A stretch of 64,000 nucleotides of DNA from Micromonospora sp. 15K316 (GCF_004348525.1 NZ_SMKG01000008.1:1-64000); one strand, 5' to 3'; numbered from the stretch's first letter, positions 38,720 to 48,722 are shown. Made by a program: numbers and translations. Notes: generated by a model from the sequence alone, not told the origin.

Positions 38720-39640
38720 CTACTTCTTCGACACCAGGGCGCGGGCGAAGAAGGCCAGGTTCGCCGGGCGCTCGGCGAGACGGCGCATCAGGTAGCCGTA
38801 CCACTGGTCGCCGTACGGGACGTAGGTCCGCAGCGTGTAGCCCTCGCCGACGAGCCGGGTCTGCTCCTCCGGCCGGATGCCGTAGAGCATCTGGAACTCG
38901 AACCGGTCCGGCCCCCTGTCGAACCAGCGCGCCCGGTCCTCGCCGATCGCGATCAGCCGCGGGTCGTGGGTGGCCAGCATCGGGTAGCCCTCGCCGGACA
39001 AGAGGATGTTCATGCAGCGGACGTAGGACTTGTCCACCTCCAGGGTGGACTGGTAGGCCACCGACTCCGGCTCGTTGTAGGCGCCCTTGCAGAGGCGTAC
39101 GCGGGAGCCCGCCGAGGCCAGCTCCCGGCAGTCCGACTCGGTCCGCCGCAGGTACGCCTGGAGCACCGCCCCGGTCGACGGGTAGTCCTTGCGCAGCCTG
39201 CCCAGGATCTCCAGCGTCGAATCGGTGGTGGTGTGGTCCTCCATGTCCAGGGTGACCGTCGTACCCGCCGCGTCCGCCGCCGCGCAGATCGCCCGCGCGT
39301 TGTCGTAGGCGAGCTGCTCGTCGAACATCTGCCCGAGCGCGGAGAGCTTCACGCTGACCTCGGCCGCCGGGGTGAGCCCGGCCTCGCCGAGCAGCCGCAG
39401 CAGCGACAGGTACTCGTCCCGGGTGGCGTTGGCCTGATCGGGGGTGACGGTGTCCTCGCCGAGGTTGTCGAGAGTGACCGCGAGACCGTCGTCGACGAGC
39501 GCACGGGTGGCGTGCAGCGCGTCGTCGGTCTTGGCGCCGGCCACGAACCGGCGGACGACGTCCCGGGTGAACGGGGCCGTCGCGACGAGCCGCTCGACCT
39601 GGGATGACCGGGAGGCGGCGAGGATGACGGAACGGAGCAT
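38720..39640 (-). CDS. putB: Proline dehydrogenase (monofunctional)
   Basis: 306 residues, FAD-dependent oxidation of proline to pyrroline-5-carboxylate. Barrel motifs: VSVKLSALG, TLDMEDHTTTD, LQAYLRRTESD, RVRLCKGAYNEP, EFQMLYGIRPE and YVPYGDQWYGYLMRRLAERP, the last holding the proline-binding YxxRRxxE. No P5C dehydrogenase is fused or adjacent. ATG at 39640. Confidence 0.94.
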   Translation of the reverse strand: MLRSVILAASRSSQVERLVATAPFTRDVVRRFVAGAKTDDALHATRALVDDGLAVTLDNLGEDTVTPDQANATRDEYLSLLRLLGEAGLTPAAEVSVKLSALGQMFDEQLAYDNARAICAAADAAGTTVTLDMEDHTTTDSTLEILGRLRKDYPSTGAVLQAYLRRTESDCRELASAGSRVRLCKGAYNEPESVAYQSTLEVDKSYVRCMNILLSGEGYPMLATHDPRLIAIGEDRARWFDRGPDRFEFQMLYGIRPEEQTRLVGEGYTLRTYVPYGDQWYGYLMRRLAERPANLAFFARALVSKK

Positions 39641-39801
39641 GAGCCGAGGGTAACGCCCGCTCGGAGCGTGTCGCCGAGGGGCGGCCGGCAGCTCGGGCGG
39701 GGCGGGTACGGGAGCCCCCGTGGAGACCGGCGGCGACGCCCGCCCCGCACCGCGCTACATCGACGCGCCACGTGGCGTCCCAGTCGTCTACCGTTGTGGG
39801 C

Positions 39802-40389
39802 GTGAACTTCGACGCGTACGCCCGGACCGGCGTTGACCTCGTCAACGCCCGCCTGGACGACCTCGACGACCTGCGGGCCCTCTTCCCCGAGACCAGCGCC
39901 TGGATGCGCGAGGAGGTCGCGGACCGGGACCTGGCGATCTTCCGGCGGGCGCAGAAACGCCTCCGCGACGTCTTCGACTACGGCACCTCCGGTCGGGACG
40001 CGGACGCGGTGGCGGAACTCAACGCGCTGCTCGAGGCGTTCCCCGTGCAGCCGCGCATCTCCGGCCACGACTCCAGCGACTGGCACATGCACGTGACCAG
40101 CCGGGGCGCCTCGGTGAGCGCGGAGTACCTTGCCGGCGCCGTCTGGGGCCTCTCGGTCTGGCTGTGCGAGTACGGCAGCGCCCGGTTCGGCGTCTGCGCC
40201 GACGACCGCTGCGGCAACGTCTACCTGGACACCTCGTCGAACTGCTGCAGGCGGTTCTGCTCCGAGCGCTGCGCCACCCGCTCGCACGTCGCCGCGCACC
40301 GGGCACGCAAGCGGGCCGCGATCGGCGAGCAGCAGGCGGCCGTCGCCGCCCAGCCGGTGCCGGCCGACTCGCTCACTCCCGTCAGCTGA
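39802..40389 (+). CDS. CGNR zinc-finger protein (ABATE domain)
   Basis: 195 residues. The N-terminal region is the helical ABATE domain (FDAYARTGVDLVNARL); the C-terminal zinc finger reads FGVCADDRCGNVYLDTS then NCCRRFCSERCATRSHVAAHR, a CGNR-type treble of cysteines. Such proteins are putative stress-linked transcription regulators. GTG at 39802 is one of several close in-frame GTGs, so the start could be 6 nt earlier. Confidence 0.88.
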   Translation: MNFDAYARTGVDLVNARLDDLDDLRALFPETSAWMREEVADRDLAIFRRAQKRLRDVFDYGTSGRDADAVAELNALLEAFPVQPRISGHDSSDWHMHVTSRGASVSAEYLAGAVWGLSVWLCEYGSARFGVCADDRCGNVYLDTSSNCCRRFCSERCATRSHVAAHRARKRAAIGEQQAAVAAQPVPADSLTPVS

Positions 40390-40481
40390 ACTCACCGCCC
40401 CGCGCGGGGTGCCGTCGCCGACGGCGCCCCGGCGGGCGGATCAGACCACCCGGGCCCGCTCTCGACGGCCTCGGGCGGAAG

Positions 40482-41288
40482 TCAGGCGTCGACGGGGGAC
40501 GGCGTGATCAGGTGCTGACGGGCGAAGCCCAGCGCGTCGCGCAGGTCGGCCTCGCGTACCGCGCGGCTGCGCGCGCCCCGCGTCGACACCTCCACCGCCA
40601 CCGAACCGGTGAAGCCCCGCCCCGCCAGTGACCGCAGCACCTCGGCGCAGGGCTGGGTGCCCCGCCCCGGCACCAGGTGCTCGTCGCGCCCCTCGCCGGT
40701 GCCGTCGCCGAGGTGCACGTGCGCCAGGGCGTCGCCCATCCGATCGGCCATCTCCATCGAGTCGGTGTGCGACGCGGCGCAGTGCGACAGGTCGAGCGTG
40801 TACGCCGGATAGCCGGTCTCCGTCGGGTCCCACCCGGGCACGTACGGGACGAACTGCCGGCCGGCCATCCGCACCGGGTACATGTTCTCCACGGCGAACC
40901 GCAGATCCGGGTAACGGGCGGCGATCTCGGCGAGCCCCTCACGAAAGTTGCGGGCGTAGTCGCGCTGCCAGCTGAACGGCGGGTGCACCACGACCGTGGG
41001 CGCCTCCAGCGTCTCGGCGAGCTCGGCCGACCGGCGCAGCCGCTCCCACGGATCGGGGCTCCACACCCGCTGGGTGACGAGCAGGCAGGGCGCGTGGACG
41101 GAGAGCACCGGCACGCCGTAGTGCTGGGCCAGGCCGCGCAGCGCGCCGCCGTCCTGGCTGACCGCGTCGGTCCAGACCATCACCTCGAGGCCGTCGTAAC
41201 CGAGGGCCGCGGCCAGCTGGAAGGCCGCCGCGGTCCGCTCCGGGAAGACCGAGGAGCTGGAGAGGAGCACCGGGACTCGGGACGTCAC
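40482..41288 (-). CDS. TIM-barrel sugar phosphate isomerase/epimerase-like protein
   Basis: 268 residues of the AP_endonuc_2/xylose-isomerase-like fold: [40 protein letters not shown] and HVHLGDGTG supply the metal-binding Glu/Asp/His set. Orthologous in position to mycobacterial Rv0498 next to a Ppx/GppA gene. Substrate unknown. GTG at 41288; upstream in-frame starts are less likely. Confidence 0.85.
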   Translation of the reverse strand: MTSRVPVLLSSSSVFPERTAAAFQLAAALGYDGLEVMVWTDAVSQDGGALRGLAQHYGVPVLSVHAPCLLVTQRVWSPDPWERLRRSAELAETLEAPTVVVHPPFSWQRDYARNFREGLAEIAARYPDLRFAVENMYPVRMAGRQFVPYVPGWDPTETGYPAYTLDLSHCAASHTDSMEMADRMGDALAHVHLGDGTGEGRDEHLVPGRGTQPCAEVLRSLAGRGFTGSVAVEVSTRGARSRAVREADLRDALGFARQHLITPSPVDA

Positions 41289-41366
41289 ATCAGTCAGCGT
41301 AGCTCCGTCCCGCCTGCCACACATGGTGACGAGCGAGCACAAAGCGGCCCTACCGTGCCGGTGTCC

Positions 41367-42311
41367 TCAACGCGGGCCGAACTGGTCGAGCCGGCGCAGG
41401 ATGACACCCTCCCGCAGGGCCCAGGGGCAGATGGCGAGCTTTTCGAGGTCCAGCTTCCGCATGACCGCCTCGGCGACGACCGCGCCGGCGAGCAGCTGGT
41501 GCGCCCGCCCCACGCTCACCCCTTCCAGCTCGGTGAGCTGCCGGGGCGGGATGAGCCGGATGAAACCGATCACCTGGCGCAGCCCGGTACGGGTGAGGCT
41601 GCGCTTGGCCCAGACGCCCGCGCCGGAGGGGGCCGCCCCGGCCAGTCGGGCCAGGGTCCGGAACGTCTTCGACGTACCGACCGGCCGTTCCCAGCCCACC
41701 TCGACGATCTCCTTGACCACCGGGTCGAGCTGCGCGTCGACGTACTCCCGCAGCTCCTCCACCGCCCGGGCCGACGGTGGCGCGTCGTCCTCCGGCGACA
41801 CCCGCAGCCGTTCCCGGGTCAGCCGGCCGGCGCCCAGCGGCAGCGAGACGGCCGACGTCGGGTCCTCGTCGATCCCGGCGGCGATCTCCAGGGACCCGCC
41901 GCCGATGTCCAGCAACAGCAGGCGCCCCGCCGACCAGCCGAACCACCGCCGGACGGCGAGGAACGTCAGCCGCGCCTCGTCCGCGCCGGGAAGCACCTCC
42001 AGGCGTACGCCTGTCTCGTCGCGGACCCGGGCCAGCACCTCGCTCGCGTTGGTGGCGTCCCGCACGGCGGAGGTGGCGAACGCGATGAGGTCGTCGGTGT
42101 TCAGGCCGGTGGCGGCCGCCTTGGCCATGCTCACCGCCCTGACCAGCATGTCGGCACCGGCCTCGGTCAGCGCGCCGTCGGGACCGAGCTGCTCGGCGAG
42201 GCGCAGCACCACCTTCTCCGAGTGCGCCGGCCAGGGGTGCGCGCCATGGTGCGCGTCCACCACCAGCAGGTGCACCGTGTTGGAACCGACGTCGAGGACC
42301 CCCAGTCGCAT
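41367..42311 (-). CDS. Ppx/GppA-family phosphatase (exopolyphosphatase-like)
   Basis: 314 residues. Actin-like ATPase fold: [17 protein letters not shown] (phosphate 1), [23 protein letters not shown] (phosphate 2). Short single-module form similar to mycobacterial Ppx1 (Rv0496), lacking the C-terminal domains of E. coli Ppx. Likely acts on short polyphosphate or (p)ppGpp, which would sit well with the phoP/phoR/phoU genes nearby. Precedes the TIM-barrel gene by 78 nt on the same strand. Confidence 0.92.
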   Translation of the reverse strand: MRLGVLDVGSNTVHLLVVDAHHGAHPWPAHSEKVVLRLAEQLGPDGALTEAGADMLVRAVSMAKAAATGLNTDDLIAFATSAVRDATNASEVLARVRDETGVRLEVLPGADEARLTFLAVRRWFGWSAGRLLLLDIGGGSLEIAAGIDEDPTSAVSLPLGAGRLTRERLRVSPEDDAPPSARAVEELREYVDAQLDPVVKEIVEVGWERPVGTSKTFRTLARLAGAAPSGAGVWAKRSLTRTGLRQVIGFIRLIPPRQLTELEGVSVGRAHQLLAGAVVAEAVMRKLDLEKLAICPWALREGVILRRLDQFGPR

Positions 42312-42383
42312 GGTTCGACCCTAGGCCAACACGTTTCCTCGGCTCGCCGGCCCGGACGCTCCACCGCGCGTACGCTGGGCCGG

Positions 42384-43187
42384 GTGACGATGGAGCTCCG
42401 CGTGCTGGTGGACGACCCGGGTGACCCGCGCAGCCGCGAGGTGCCGCTGGATTTCCCCCGGGAATGGCTCGAGTTCACCGATCCCGCCGACGAGACCCAC
42501 CTGATCCGGGCCGACCTCACCTGGTTGCTCTCCCGTTGGACCTGCATCTTCGGCCAGGGTTGTCACGGCATCATCGCCGGCCGGGCCGCCGACGGCTGCT
42601 GTTCGCACGGCGCCTTCTTCACCGACGCGGACGACGAGAAGCGGGTACGCGCCGCCGTGAAGCGGCTCACCCCGGAGACGTGGCAACACTTCCGCCGCGG
42701 CTTCAAGAACTGGACCGAGAACGACACGGTCGACGGCAAGACCCCGGCGCGCCGGACCGCCACCCGCGCGGCGGACGCGCCCTGCGTCTTCCTCAACGAG
42801 CCCGACTTCGCGGGCGGCGGCGGCTGCGCGCTGCACGCCCAGGCGCTGCGCGACGGGGTGCACCCGCTGGAGTACAAGCCGGACGTGTGCTGGCAACTGC
42901 CGATCCGCCGGGACCAGGACTGGGTCAAGCGGCCGGACAACACGAAGGTGCTCGTCTCCACCCTGTCGGAGTTCGACCGGCGGGGCTGGGGCGCCGGCGG
43001 GCACGACCTGGACTGGTGGTGCACCTCCTCGACGGACGCGCACGTCGGCACCGAGCCGATGTACATCTCCTACGGTCCGGAGCTCACCGCGCTCATCGGC
43101 GCCCCGGCCTACGCCAGGTTGGCGGAGCTCTGCGCGGCCCGGTCCCGTCAGGGCCTGGTGGCCCCGCACCCGGCCGACGGCAACTGA
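42384..43187 (+). CDS. Conserved cysteine-cluster protein (Rv0495c-like, YkgJ-related)
   Basis: About 267 residues, not a characterised enzyme. Cysteines occur in an ordered set: [44 protein letters not shown] and WWCTSS. The pattern CVFL...GCALH...CWQLP recalls the YkgJ Zn/Fe-chelating cysteine cluster (CPFL...CSIY...CRLFP). Its place beside ppx matches mycobacterial Rv0495c as I recall it. Starts: GTG 42384 or ATG 42390. Divergent from ppx, 72 bp apart. Confidence 0.8.
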   Translation: MTMELRVLVDDPGDPRSREVPLDFPREWLEFTDPADETHLIRADLTWLLSRWTCIFGQGCHGIIAGRAADGCCSHGAFFTDADDEKRVRAAVKRLTPETWQHFRRGFKNWTENDTVDGKTPARRTATRAADAPCVFLNEPDFAGGGGCALHAQALRDGVHPLEYKPDVCWQLPIRRDQDWVKRPDNTKVLVSTLSEFDRRGWGAGGHDLDWWCTSSTDAHVGTEPMYISYGPELTALIGAPAYARLAELCAARSRQGLVAPHPADGN

Positions 43188-43394
43188 CCGCCCAGCCGAG
43201 TGGCCGCGGCCGTCAGCCGCATCGCGGTCCACGGGAACTGCCGAGGGGCACGACGGGGACTCCGCCGGGCGAGCGCGGAGCGGAGCGTCGGTCGGGCACG
43301 CCGGGGGCGGGCTGATCGGTCCGGCTGATCGACTCGACGTGCCGTGATCTCGGGGTGTCCGCGATGGCGGTTACCCCGACCCGCGGGAAGGCGT

Positions 43395-43424
43395 GACGGG
43401 GCCCGCCACCGAGCGAGCCCCGTC
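43395..43424. terminator. Hairpin between convergent cysteine-cluster gene and phoP
   Basis: GACGGGGC pairs with GCCCCGTC (8 bp, 14-nt loop), just past the phoP stop on the minus strand. A further 7-bp hairpin TCGGGGT/ACCCCGA lies at 43350-43379, so both directions have one. Confidence 0.6.
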
Positions 43425-43437
43425 CGCCGTTCGTCGA

Positions 43438-44121
43438 TCAGGGCTCGAACTTGTAGCCCAGGCCACGCACGGTGACGATGTAGCGCGGCGCCGACGGCTC
43501 CGGCTCGACCTTCGAGCGGAGCCGCTTGACGTGCACGTCCAGGGTCTTGGTGTCGCCGACGTAGTCGGCACCCCAGACCCGGTCGATGAGCTGCCCCCGG
43601 GTGAGCACCCGCCCGGCGTTGCGCAGCAGCAGCTCCAGCAGCTCGAACTCCTTGAGCGGGAGCTGCACCGCGCCGCCGTCCACGGTCACCACGTGACGCT
43701 CGATGTCCATCCGGACCGGGCCGGCCGCCAGCGTCGGGGTGCCCGACTCGGCCGCCTCGGGGGTCTGCCGGCGCAGCACGGCCCGGATCCGGGCCACCAG
43801 TTCGCGCGGCGAGTACGGCTTGGTGACGTAGTCGTCGGCCCCGATCTCCAGGCCGACCACCTTGTCGATCTCGCTGTCCCGCGCGGTGACCATGATGATC
43901 GGCACGTGCGAGCGCTGCCGGAGCTGACGGCAGACCTCGGTTCCCGACATTTCGGGCAGCATCAGGTCGAGCAGCACGATGTCGGCCCCGGTCCGGTCGA
44001 ACTCGGTCAGGGCCGACGGACCCGTCGCGGCGACCGAGACCTCGAAACCCTCCTTGCGGAGCATGTAGGACAGGGCGTCGGAGAACGACTCCTCGTCCTC
44101 GACCACCAGTACGCGGCTCAA
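43438..44121 (-). CDS. phoP: Phosphate response regulator PhoP/RegX3
   Basis: 227 residues, OmpR/PhoB type: receiver with Asp52 (VLLDLMLPEMSG) and Lys in VTKPYSP, then a winged-helix DNA-binding domain (KEFELLELLLRNAGRVLTR, VWGADYVGDTKTLDVHVKRL). It is very close to actinobacterial PhoP/RegX3, the activator of phosphate-starvation genes. The start is TTG at 44121 (AGGAAAA upstream), supported by the conserved N-terminus SRVLVVEDEESFSDALSYML. Downstream of and co-directional with the kinase gene. Confidence 0.95.
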   Translation of the reverse strand: MSRVLVVEDEESFSDALSYMLRKEGFEVSVAATGPSALTEFDRTGADIVLLDLMLPEMSGTEVCRQLRQRSHVPIIMVTARDSEIDKVVGLEIGADDYVTKPYSPRELVARIRAVLRRQTPEAAESGTPTLAAGPVRMDIERHVVTVDGGAVQLPLKEFELLELLLRNAGRVLTRGQLIDRVWGADYVGDTKTLDVHVKRLRSKVEPEPSAPRYIVTVRGLGYKFEP

Positions 44122-44143
44122 CGGGTTTTCCTTTCCATTGCTG

Positions 44144-45427
44144 TCAGACCTGCCGAAGCTCGGGTGAACCGGGCTCGATCCCAGCCCCCGGCAGTGTCGT
44201 CAGAAGGTCCTCCGGGGGACGGGCGGGCAGCCGGAGGGTGAACGTCGACCCACCACCAAGAGTGCTCGACACATCCACCCGTCCGCCATGGTTGCTCGCG
44301 ATGTGTTTCACGATGGCCAACCCCAGCCCCGTCCCCCCGGTGGAACGGGAACGTGCCTGGTCCGCGCGGTAGAAGCGCTCGAAGATCCGGTCGACGTCGG
44401 TGGGGGCGATGCCGATGCCCTGGTCGGTGACGGCGATCTCGACGTGTTCCTCGCCACCGCGCGTCTCGATCCGCACCTTCGTGCCGTCGGCCGAGTAGTT
44501 GATCGCGTTCTCGACCAGGTTGGCCACGGCGGTGGCGAGCTGGCTGTCGCTGCCGTAGACGGTGAGGCCCCGTTCGCCCTCCACCAGCACCTCGATCTCG
44601 CGGGCGGAGGCCGTGGTGCGCGTACGGTCGACGACCTCGGCGACCACCCACTCCACCGAGACCGGCTCGGGCGCGGGCTGCGGCTCGGCCCCCTGCAGGC
44701 GGGTCAGCTCGAGCAGTTCCTGCACCAACCGGCCGAGCCGGGTGGATTCGTGCTGGATGCGCTCGGCGAAGCGGCGGGCGGCGACCATGTCCTCGGAGAG
44801 GTCCGGTGCCGCGTCGGTGGCCGGCTCCGTGGCGTCCAGCAGCGCCTCGGCCAGCAGTTGCAGGGCGCCGATGGGCGTTTTCAGCTCGTGGCTCACGTTG
44901 GCCACGAAGTCGCGCCGTACCCGGGCCAGCCGGTGCGACTCGGTCACGTCGGCGGCCTCCACGGCGATGTAGCCGGCGCCGACCCCCATCGCCCTCAGGT
45001 GCACGCCGAGCGGATTGTCCCCGGCGTTGTCGCGGCCCCGGGGCAGATCCAGCTCGATCTCGCGCCGGATGCCCGTGCGCCGCACCTGACCGGCGAGGGT
45101 ACGGATCAGCGGGTGCGCCGCTATCGAGCCCGGGCTGGCGCCGGTGCGCAGCAGACCCATCGCCCGCGCGGCGGGATTGACCAGAACGGGGACGTCGTCC
45201 GGGTCCAGCACGACGACGCCGGCCCGGAGGGAGTCGATCGTACGGCGGCCGAGCCCAGCCTGCGGATCGTCGGCTATCGCGGGCCTCCCCCTGCTCACGA
45301 GGGAACTGCCGCCCCCCGTCGACTTGTCGCGGCGACTCCGCCTCGACCGGATCCCGGCCAGGAAGATGCCGGCGACCACTCCGGCCGCCAGTGCCACGGC
45401 CACCACGACCGCCACCGCCCAATCCAC
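44144..45427 (-). CDS. phoR: Phosphate sensor histidine kinase PhoR/SenX3
   Basis: 427 residues. One N-terminal transmembrane helix (VAVVVAVALAAGVVAGIFLAG), a PAS-like region (60-165; GVVVLDPDDVPVLVNPAA), HisKA with His180 (VSHELKTP), and HATPase (NLVENAINYS, GTGLGLAIVKHIASNHGG). Partner of the regulator 22 nt downstream. It is the SenX3/PhoR form with a single N-terminal helix rather than a large periplasmic sensor. GTG at 45427 has only a weak ribosome site. Confidence 0.94.
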   Translation of the reverse strand: MDWAVAVVVAVALAAGVVAGIFLAGIRSRRSRRDKSTGGGSSLVSRGRPAIADDPQAGLGRRTIDSLRAGVVVLDPDDVPVLVNPAARAMGLLRTGASPGSIAAHPLIRTLAGQVRRTGIRREIELDLPRGRDNAGDNPLGVHLRAMGVGAGYIAVEAADVTESHRLARVRRDFVANVSHELKTPIGALQLLAEALLDATEPATDAAPDLSEDMVAARRFAERIQHESTRLGRLVQELLELTRLQGAEPQPAPEPVSVEWVVAEVVDRTRTTASAREIEVLVEGERGLTVYGSDSQLATAVANLVENAINYSADGTKVRIETRGGEEHVEIAVTDQGIGIAPTDVDRIFERFYRADQARSRSTGGTGLGLAIVKHIASNHGGRVDVSSTLGGGSTFTLRLPARPPEDLLTTLPGAGIEPGSPELRQV

Positions 45428-45521
45428 CTGGCGATCGTAGGGTCATTGTTAACCTGACTACCGCCCAGAAAGGGATGAATCAGGCTCGCTTACGGCAAAA
45501 TTTACGTAACCGTCGGGCGTC

Positions 45522-45549
45522 GTTCACCGTGGTTCATTTCGGGTCCGCC
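45522..45549 (+). promoter_or_regulatory. Candidate PHO box upstream of phoU
   Basis: Three direct repeat units: GTTCACC (45522), GTTCATT (45532) and weaker GTCCGCC (45543), periods 10 and 11. A -10-like TACCGT (45559-45564) follows at 9 nt. Units resemble the GTTCACC PHO box of Streptomyces; the site lies between divergent phoR and phoU, as there. Confidence 0.6.
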
Positions 45550-45627
45550 CGTGCGCCCTACCGTGGTCGGCACACCGCTCAATCCTGCGCCGGCTCCGGC
45601 CGGCCACGACCCCCACAGGACGTGACA

Positions 45628-46281
45628 ATGCGCGACGAGTTCCGGGCCGATCTACACCTCGTGAGCCAGTTGTTGGTGGACATGGCCGAGGGGGTCCGGT
45701 CCGCCATGCGGCAGGCTACCCGGGCCCTGCTCACCGCTGACCGGCAGGCGGCCGAGACGGTCATCGAGCGCGACGCCGAGATCGACGGCCTCTACCGGCA
45801 CGTCGAGGAGCGGGTCTGCGACCTGCTGGCCCGGCAGGCGCCGGTCGCCTCCGACCTGCGTGCCATGATCACCGCCCTGCACGTCGCCGCCGACCTGGAG
45901 CGGATGGGCGACCTGGCCGACCACGTGGCGAAGACGGCGCTGCGCCGGCACCCCTCGCCCGCCGTACCGGCCGAACTGCGCCAGATCTTCACGGACATGG
46001 ACTCCACCGCCGACCGGATGGCCGGGAAGATCGCCTCGGTGCTGGCCAAGCCCGACGCCGACATCGCCGCCGAGCTCGACCGCGACGACGACGCGATGGA
46101 CGAGCTGCACAAGGGCCTCTTCGGCGTACTGCTCGGGGAGGGCTGGCCGTACGGGGTGGAGACCGCGATCGACGCCACCCTGCTCGGCCGCTTCTACGAG
46201 CGCTTCGCCGACCACGCGGTGAACGTCGGCGAGCACGTGGTCTACCTGATCACCGGCGAGCAGGCCACGCCGACCGCCTGA
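45628..46281 (+). CDS. phoU: Phosphate signalling complex protein PhoU
   Basis: 217 residues of two three-helix PhoU repeats (DEFRADLHLVSQLLVDMAEG; DLERMGDLADHVAKTAL; RFYERFADHAVNVGEHVVYL), with the metal-binding E/DxxxD motifs. Negatively controls Pho signalling with the Pst transporter. ATG at 45628 has AGGA upstream. Divergent from phoR-phoP, sharing the PHO box region. Confidence 0.95.
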   Translation: MRDEFRADLHLVSQLLVDMAEGVRSAMRQATRALLTADRQAAETVIERDAEIDGLYRHVEERVCDLLARQAPVASDLRAMITALHVAADLERMGDLADHVAKTALRRHPSPAVPAELRQIFTDMDSTADRMAGKIASVLAKPDADIAAELDRDDDAMDELHKGLFGVLLGEGWPYGVETAIDATLLGRFYERFADHAVNVGEHVVYLITGEQATPTA

Positions 46282-46299
46282 GCCGGGAACCATCAGCCG

Positions 46300-46335
46300 C
46301 GAACGGGCCCCTGCCACACGGCGGGGGCCCGTTCG
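46300..46335. terminator. Bidirectional terminator, phoU / gpmA
   Basis: 16-bp stem (46300-46315 with 46320-46335), with a single G-U wobble, and a 4-nt ACAC loop, between the two convergent stops. Very stable and symmetric, so it should act on both transcripts. Confidence 0.8.
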
Positions 46336-46350
46336 ACGCACCGGGCGAGC

Positions 46351-47118
46351 TCAGCGCCCCTGGTTGGCGACCGCGGCGGCGGCCTCCTTGGCGGCGTCCG
46401 GGTCGAGGTACGTCCCGCCGAGGACCTGCGGACGCAGGTGGGGGTCCAGGTCGTACCGGAGCGGGATGCCGGTGGGGATGTTCAGCTTGGCGATCGCCTC
46501 GTCGGAGATCTGGTCGAGGTGCTTCACCAGGGCGCGCAGCGAGTTCCCGTGCGCGGCCACCAGCACCGTACGGCCGGCGAGGATGTCCGGCACGATCGAG
46601 TCGTACCAGTACGGGAGCATCCGCTCCACCACGTCCTTGAGGCACTCGGTACGCGGCATCAGCTCGGTGGGGAGCAGCGCGTACCGCGGGTCGCCGACCT
46701 GGGACCACTCGTCGTTGTCGTCGATGGGCGGCGGCGGGGTGTCGTACGAGCGGCGCCAGAGCATGAACTGCTCCTCGCCGTACTCGTCGAGGGTCTGCTT
46801 CTTGTTCTTGCCCTGCAGGGCGCCGTAGTGCCGCTCGTTGAGCCGCCACGACCGGCGCACCGCGATCCAGTGCCGGTCGGCGGCGCTCAGTGCCAGCTCG
46901 GCGGTACGGATCGCCCGGCGCAGCACGCTCGTGTGCACCACGTCCGGCAGCAGGTTGTGTTCGCGGAGCAGCTCACCGCCGCGCCGCGCCTCGGTCTCCC
47001 CCTTGGCCGTCAGGTCGACGTCCACCCAGCCGGTGAAGAGGTTCTTGGCGTTCCAGTCGCTCTCGCCGTGCCGCAGCAGGACCAGCGTCCCGACGGTGGG
47101 CCCCTCACTCGCAGTCAT
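46351..47118 (-). CDS. gpmA: 2,3-bisphosphoglycerate-dependent phosphoglycerate mutase
   Basis: Interconverts 3- and 2-phosphoglycerate in glycolysis. 255 residues. Catalytic His in [23 protein letters not shown], the [12 protein letters not shown] motif and the second His in [14 protein letters not shown] at 47118 is chosen with AGGA about 9 nt upstream; another in-frame ATG lies 9 nt earlier. Position between mshA/ybjN and senX3/regX3 is conserved in actinobacteria. Confidence 0.95.
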   Translation of the reverse strand: MTASEGPTVGTLVLLRHGESDWNAKNLFTGWVDVDLTAKGETEARRGGELLREHNLLPDVVHTSVLRRAIRTAELALSAADRHWIAVRRSWRLNERHYGALQGKNKKQTLDEYGEEQFMLWRRSYDTPPPPIDDNDEWSQVGDPRYALLPTELMPRTECLKDVVERMLPYWYDSIVPDILAGRTVLVAAHGNSLRALVKHLDQISDEAIAKLNIPTGIPLRYDLDPHLRPQVLGGTYLDPDAAKEAAAAVANQGR

Positions 47119-47271
47119 GCGGATCATCCTGCCGCACGCCGCGACCGGACATGCCGGGACCCGTCGTGACGACCACCACGTGGAAAAGCTGATGACCGCG
47201 CCGCCGGCCGACCACTAGGTTGTAAGGCGCTTAGGATACGTCGGTCATTACCAACACGGGGGCGGTCGCGG

Positions 47272-48588
47272 ATGCGGACGGTGCGCAGCTGGTTTCAGGA
47301 CACGGCGGGTGGGCTCCCGGCACGGTTCTGGTACCTCTGGACCGGCACGCTGATCAACCGGCTCGGCTCCTTCGTGCTGGTCTTCCTGGCCATCTACCTC
47401 ACCCAGGAACGTGGCTTCTCGGCCTCCCAGGCCGGCCTGGTCATCGGGCTCTGGGGCGTCGGCGGCGCGGTCGGCACCACCATCGGCGGCACGCTCGCCG
47501 ACCGCTGGGGCCGCCGGCCCACGCTCTTCGCCGCGCAGCTCGGCGGGGCCGTCATGATGCTGGGGCTCGGCCTGGCCCGGCCGCTCTGGGCGGTCGCCCT
47601 GGGCGCGCTGCTGCTCGGCGCGTTCGCCGAGGCGGCCCGCCCGGCGTTCGGGGCCATGATGATCGACGTGGTGCCGGAGAAGGACCGGCTGCGGGCCTTC
47701 TCGCTCAACTACTGGGCGATCAACCTCGGCTTCGCCTGCGCGGCCGTGCTCGCCGGTTTCGCCGCCCAGGCCGGCTACCTGCTGCTCTTCGTGATCGATG
47801 CGGCGACCACGCTGGTCACCGCGCTGATCATCTTCACCCGGGTCGGTGAGACCCGCCGGGCCCGGCCGGTCAGCAAGGGCGCCGCGGCCCCGACTGGCGC
47901 GCTGCGGACCATCCTCACCGACCGGATCTTCCTCGGCTTCGTGGCGCTCAACCTCTTCGCCGCGCTGATCTTCCTCCAGCACATCTCGATGCTGCCGATC
48001 GCGATGGGTGACTCCGGGCTGAGCCCGGCGACGTACGGCACGGTGATCGCGCTCAACGGCGTACTGATCGTGGTGGGTCAGCTCTTCGTGCCACGGCTGA
48101 TCCGGGGCCGGAGCCGGTCACACGTGCTCGCCCTGGCCGCCCTGGTGACCGGTGTCGGTTTCGGCCTCACCGCGTTCGCCGACGCCGCCTGGTTCTACGG
48201 GCTCACCGTGCTGATCTGGACGCTCGGTGAGATGCTCCAGTCCCCCTCCAACGCGACCCTCATCGCCGAACTCTCCCCCGCCGAACTGCGCGGCCGCTAC
48301 CAGGGGGTCTTCTCCCTCTCCTGGCAGATCGCCGGCGCTGCCGCGCCGATCCTCGGCGGGCTGGTCCGCGAGCACGCCGGCAACAGCACGCTCTGGGTGG
48401 GCTGCGCGATCCTCGGCGGGGTGATGGCCGTCGCGCACCTGGTCTCCGGTCCGGCCCGGGAGCGGCGGGCCGTCGCGCTGCGCCGCGCCGCGACACCGGC
48501 CGAACCGGTCACCGTCATCGAGCCGCCCGCGCCGCAGGCCGCCGAGGCCGCGGCGATCGCCCCCGCCGAGCCGGTGCGCACGAACTGA
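47272..48588 (+). CDS. MFS transporter (first of tandem pair)
   Basis: 438 residues, about 12 transmembrane helices, DHA1-like multidrug exporter type. Motif A in loop 2-3 reads GGTLADRWGRRP. The N-terminus TAGGLPARFWYLWTGTLINR is shared with the next gene. C-terminal 40 residues are Ala/Pro-rich and probably cytoplasmic. Substrate unknown. ATG at 47272 lacks a perfect ribosome site (GGGGGCGG upstream). Confidence 0.9.
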   Translation: MRTVRSWFQDTAGGLPARFWYLWTGTLINRLGSFVLVFLAIYLTQERGFSASQAGLVIGLWGVGGAVGTTIGGTLADRWGRRPTLFAAQLGGAVMMLGLGLARPLWAVALGALLLGAFAEAARPAFGAMMIDVVPEKDRLRAFSLNYWAINLGFACAAVLAGFAAQAGYLLLFVIDAATTLVTALIIFTRVGETRRARPVSKGAAAPTGALRTILTDRIFLGFVALNLFAALIFLQHISMLPIAMGDSGLSPATYGTVIALNGVLIVVGQLFVPRLIRGRSRSHVLALAALVTGVGFGLTAFADAAWFYGLTVLIWTLGEMLQSPSNATLIAELSPAELRGRYQGVFSLSWQIAGAAAPILGGLVREHAGNSTLWVGCAILGGVMAVAHLVSGPARERRAVALRRAATPAEPVTVIEPPAPQAAEAAAIAPAEPVRTN

Positions 48589-48722
48589 CCGGCGCGACAC
48601 CGGCCGATGGTGGACGGCCGGCGGCCGATCCCGCCCCCGCTCGGGCGCGGGTCGGGTCGGTCGTCGACCTTCCGATACGGTCGGGCAGAAACGGTTAAGA
48701 AACCGAACTGTCTGGAGGACGG

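Noticed and set aside
40677..42383. Upstream part of the long plus-strand frame before the cysteine-cluster gene
   Set aside because: It runs antisense through the isomerase and ppx genes; the real gene begins at 42384 or 42390.
45505..45527. CGTAAC followed by CGTTCA as a second sigma-BldN promoter
   Set aside because: Spacing is only 10 nt, too short; the region is better explained by PHO-box repeats.
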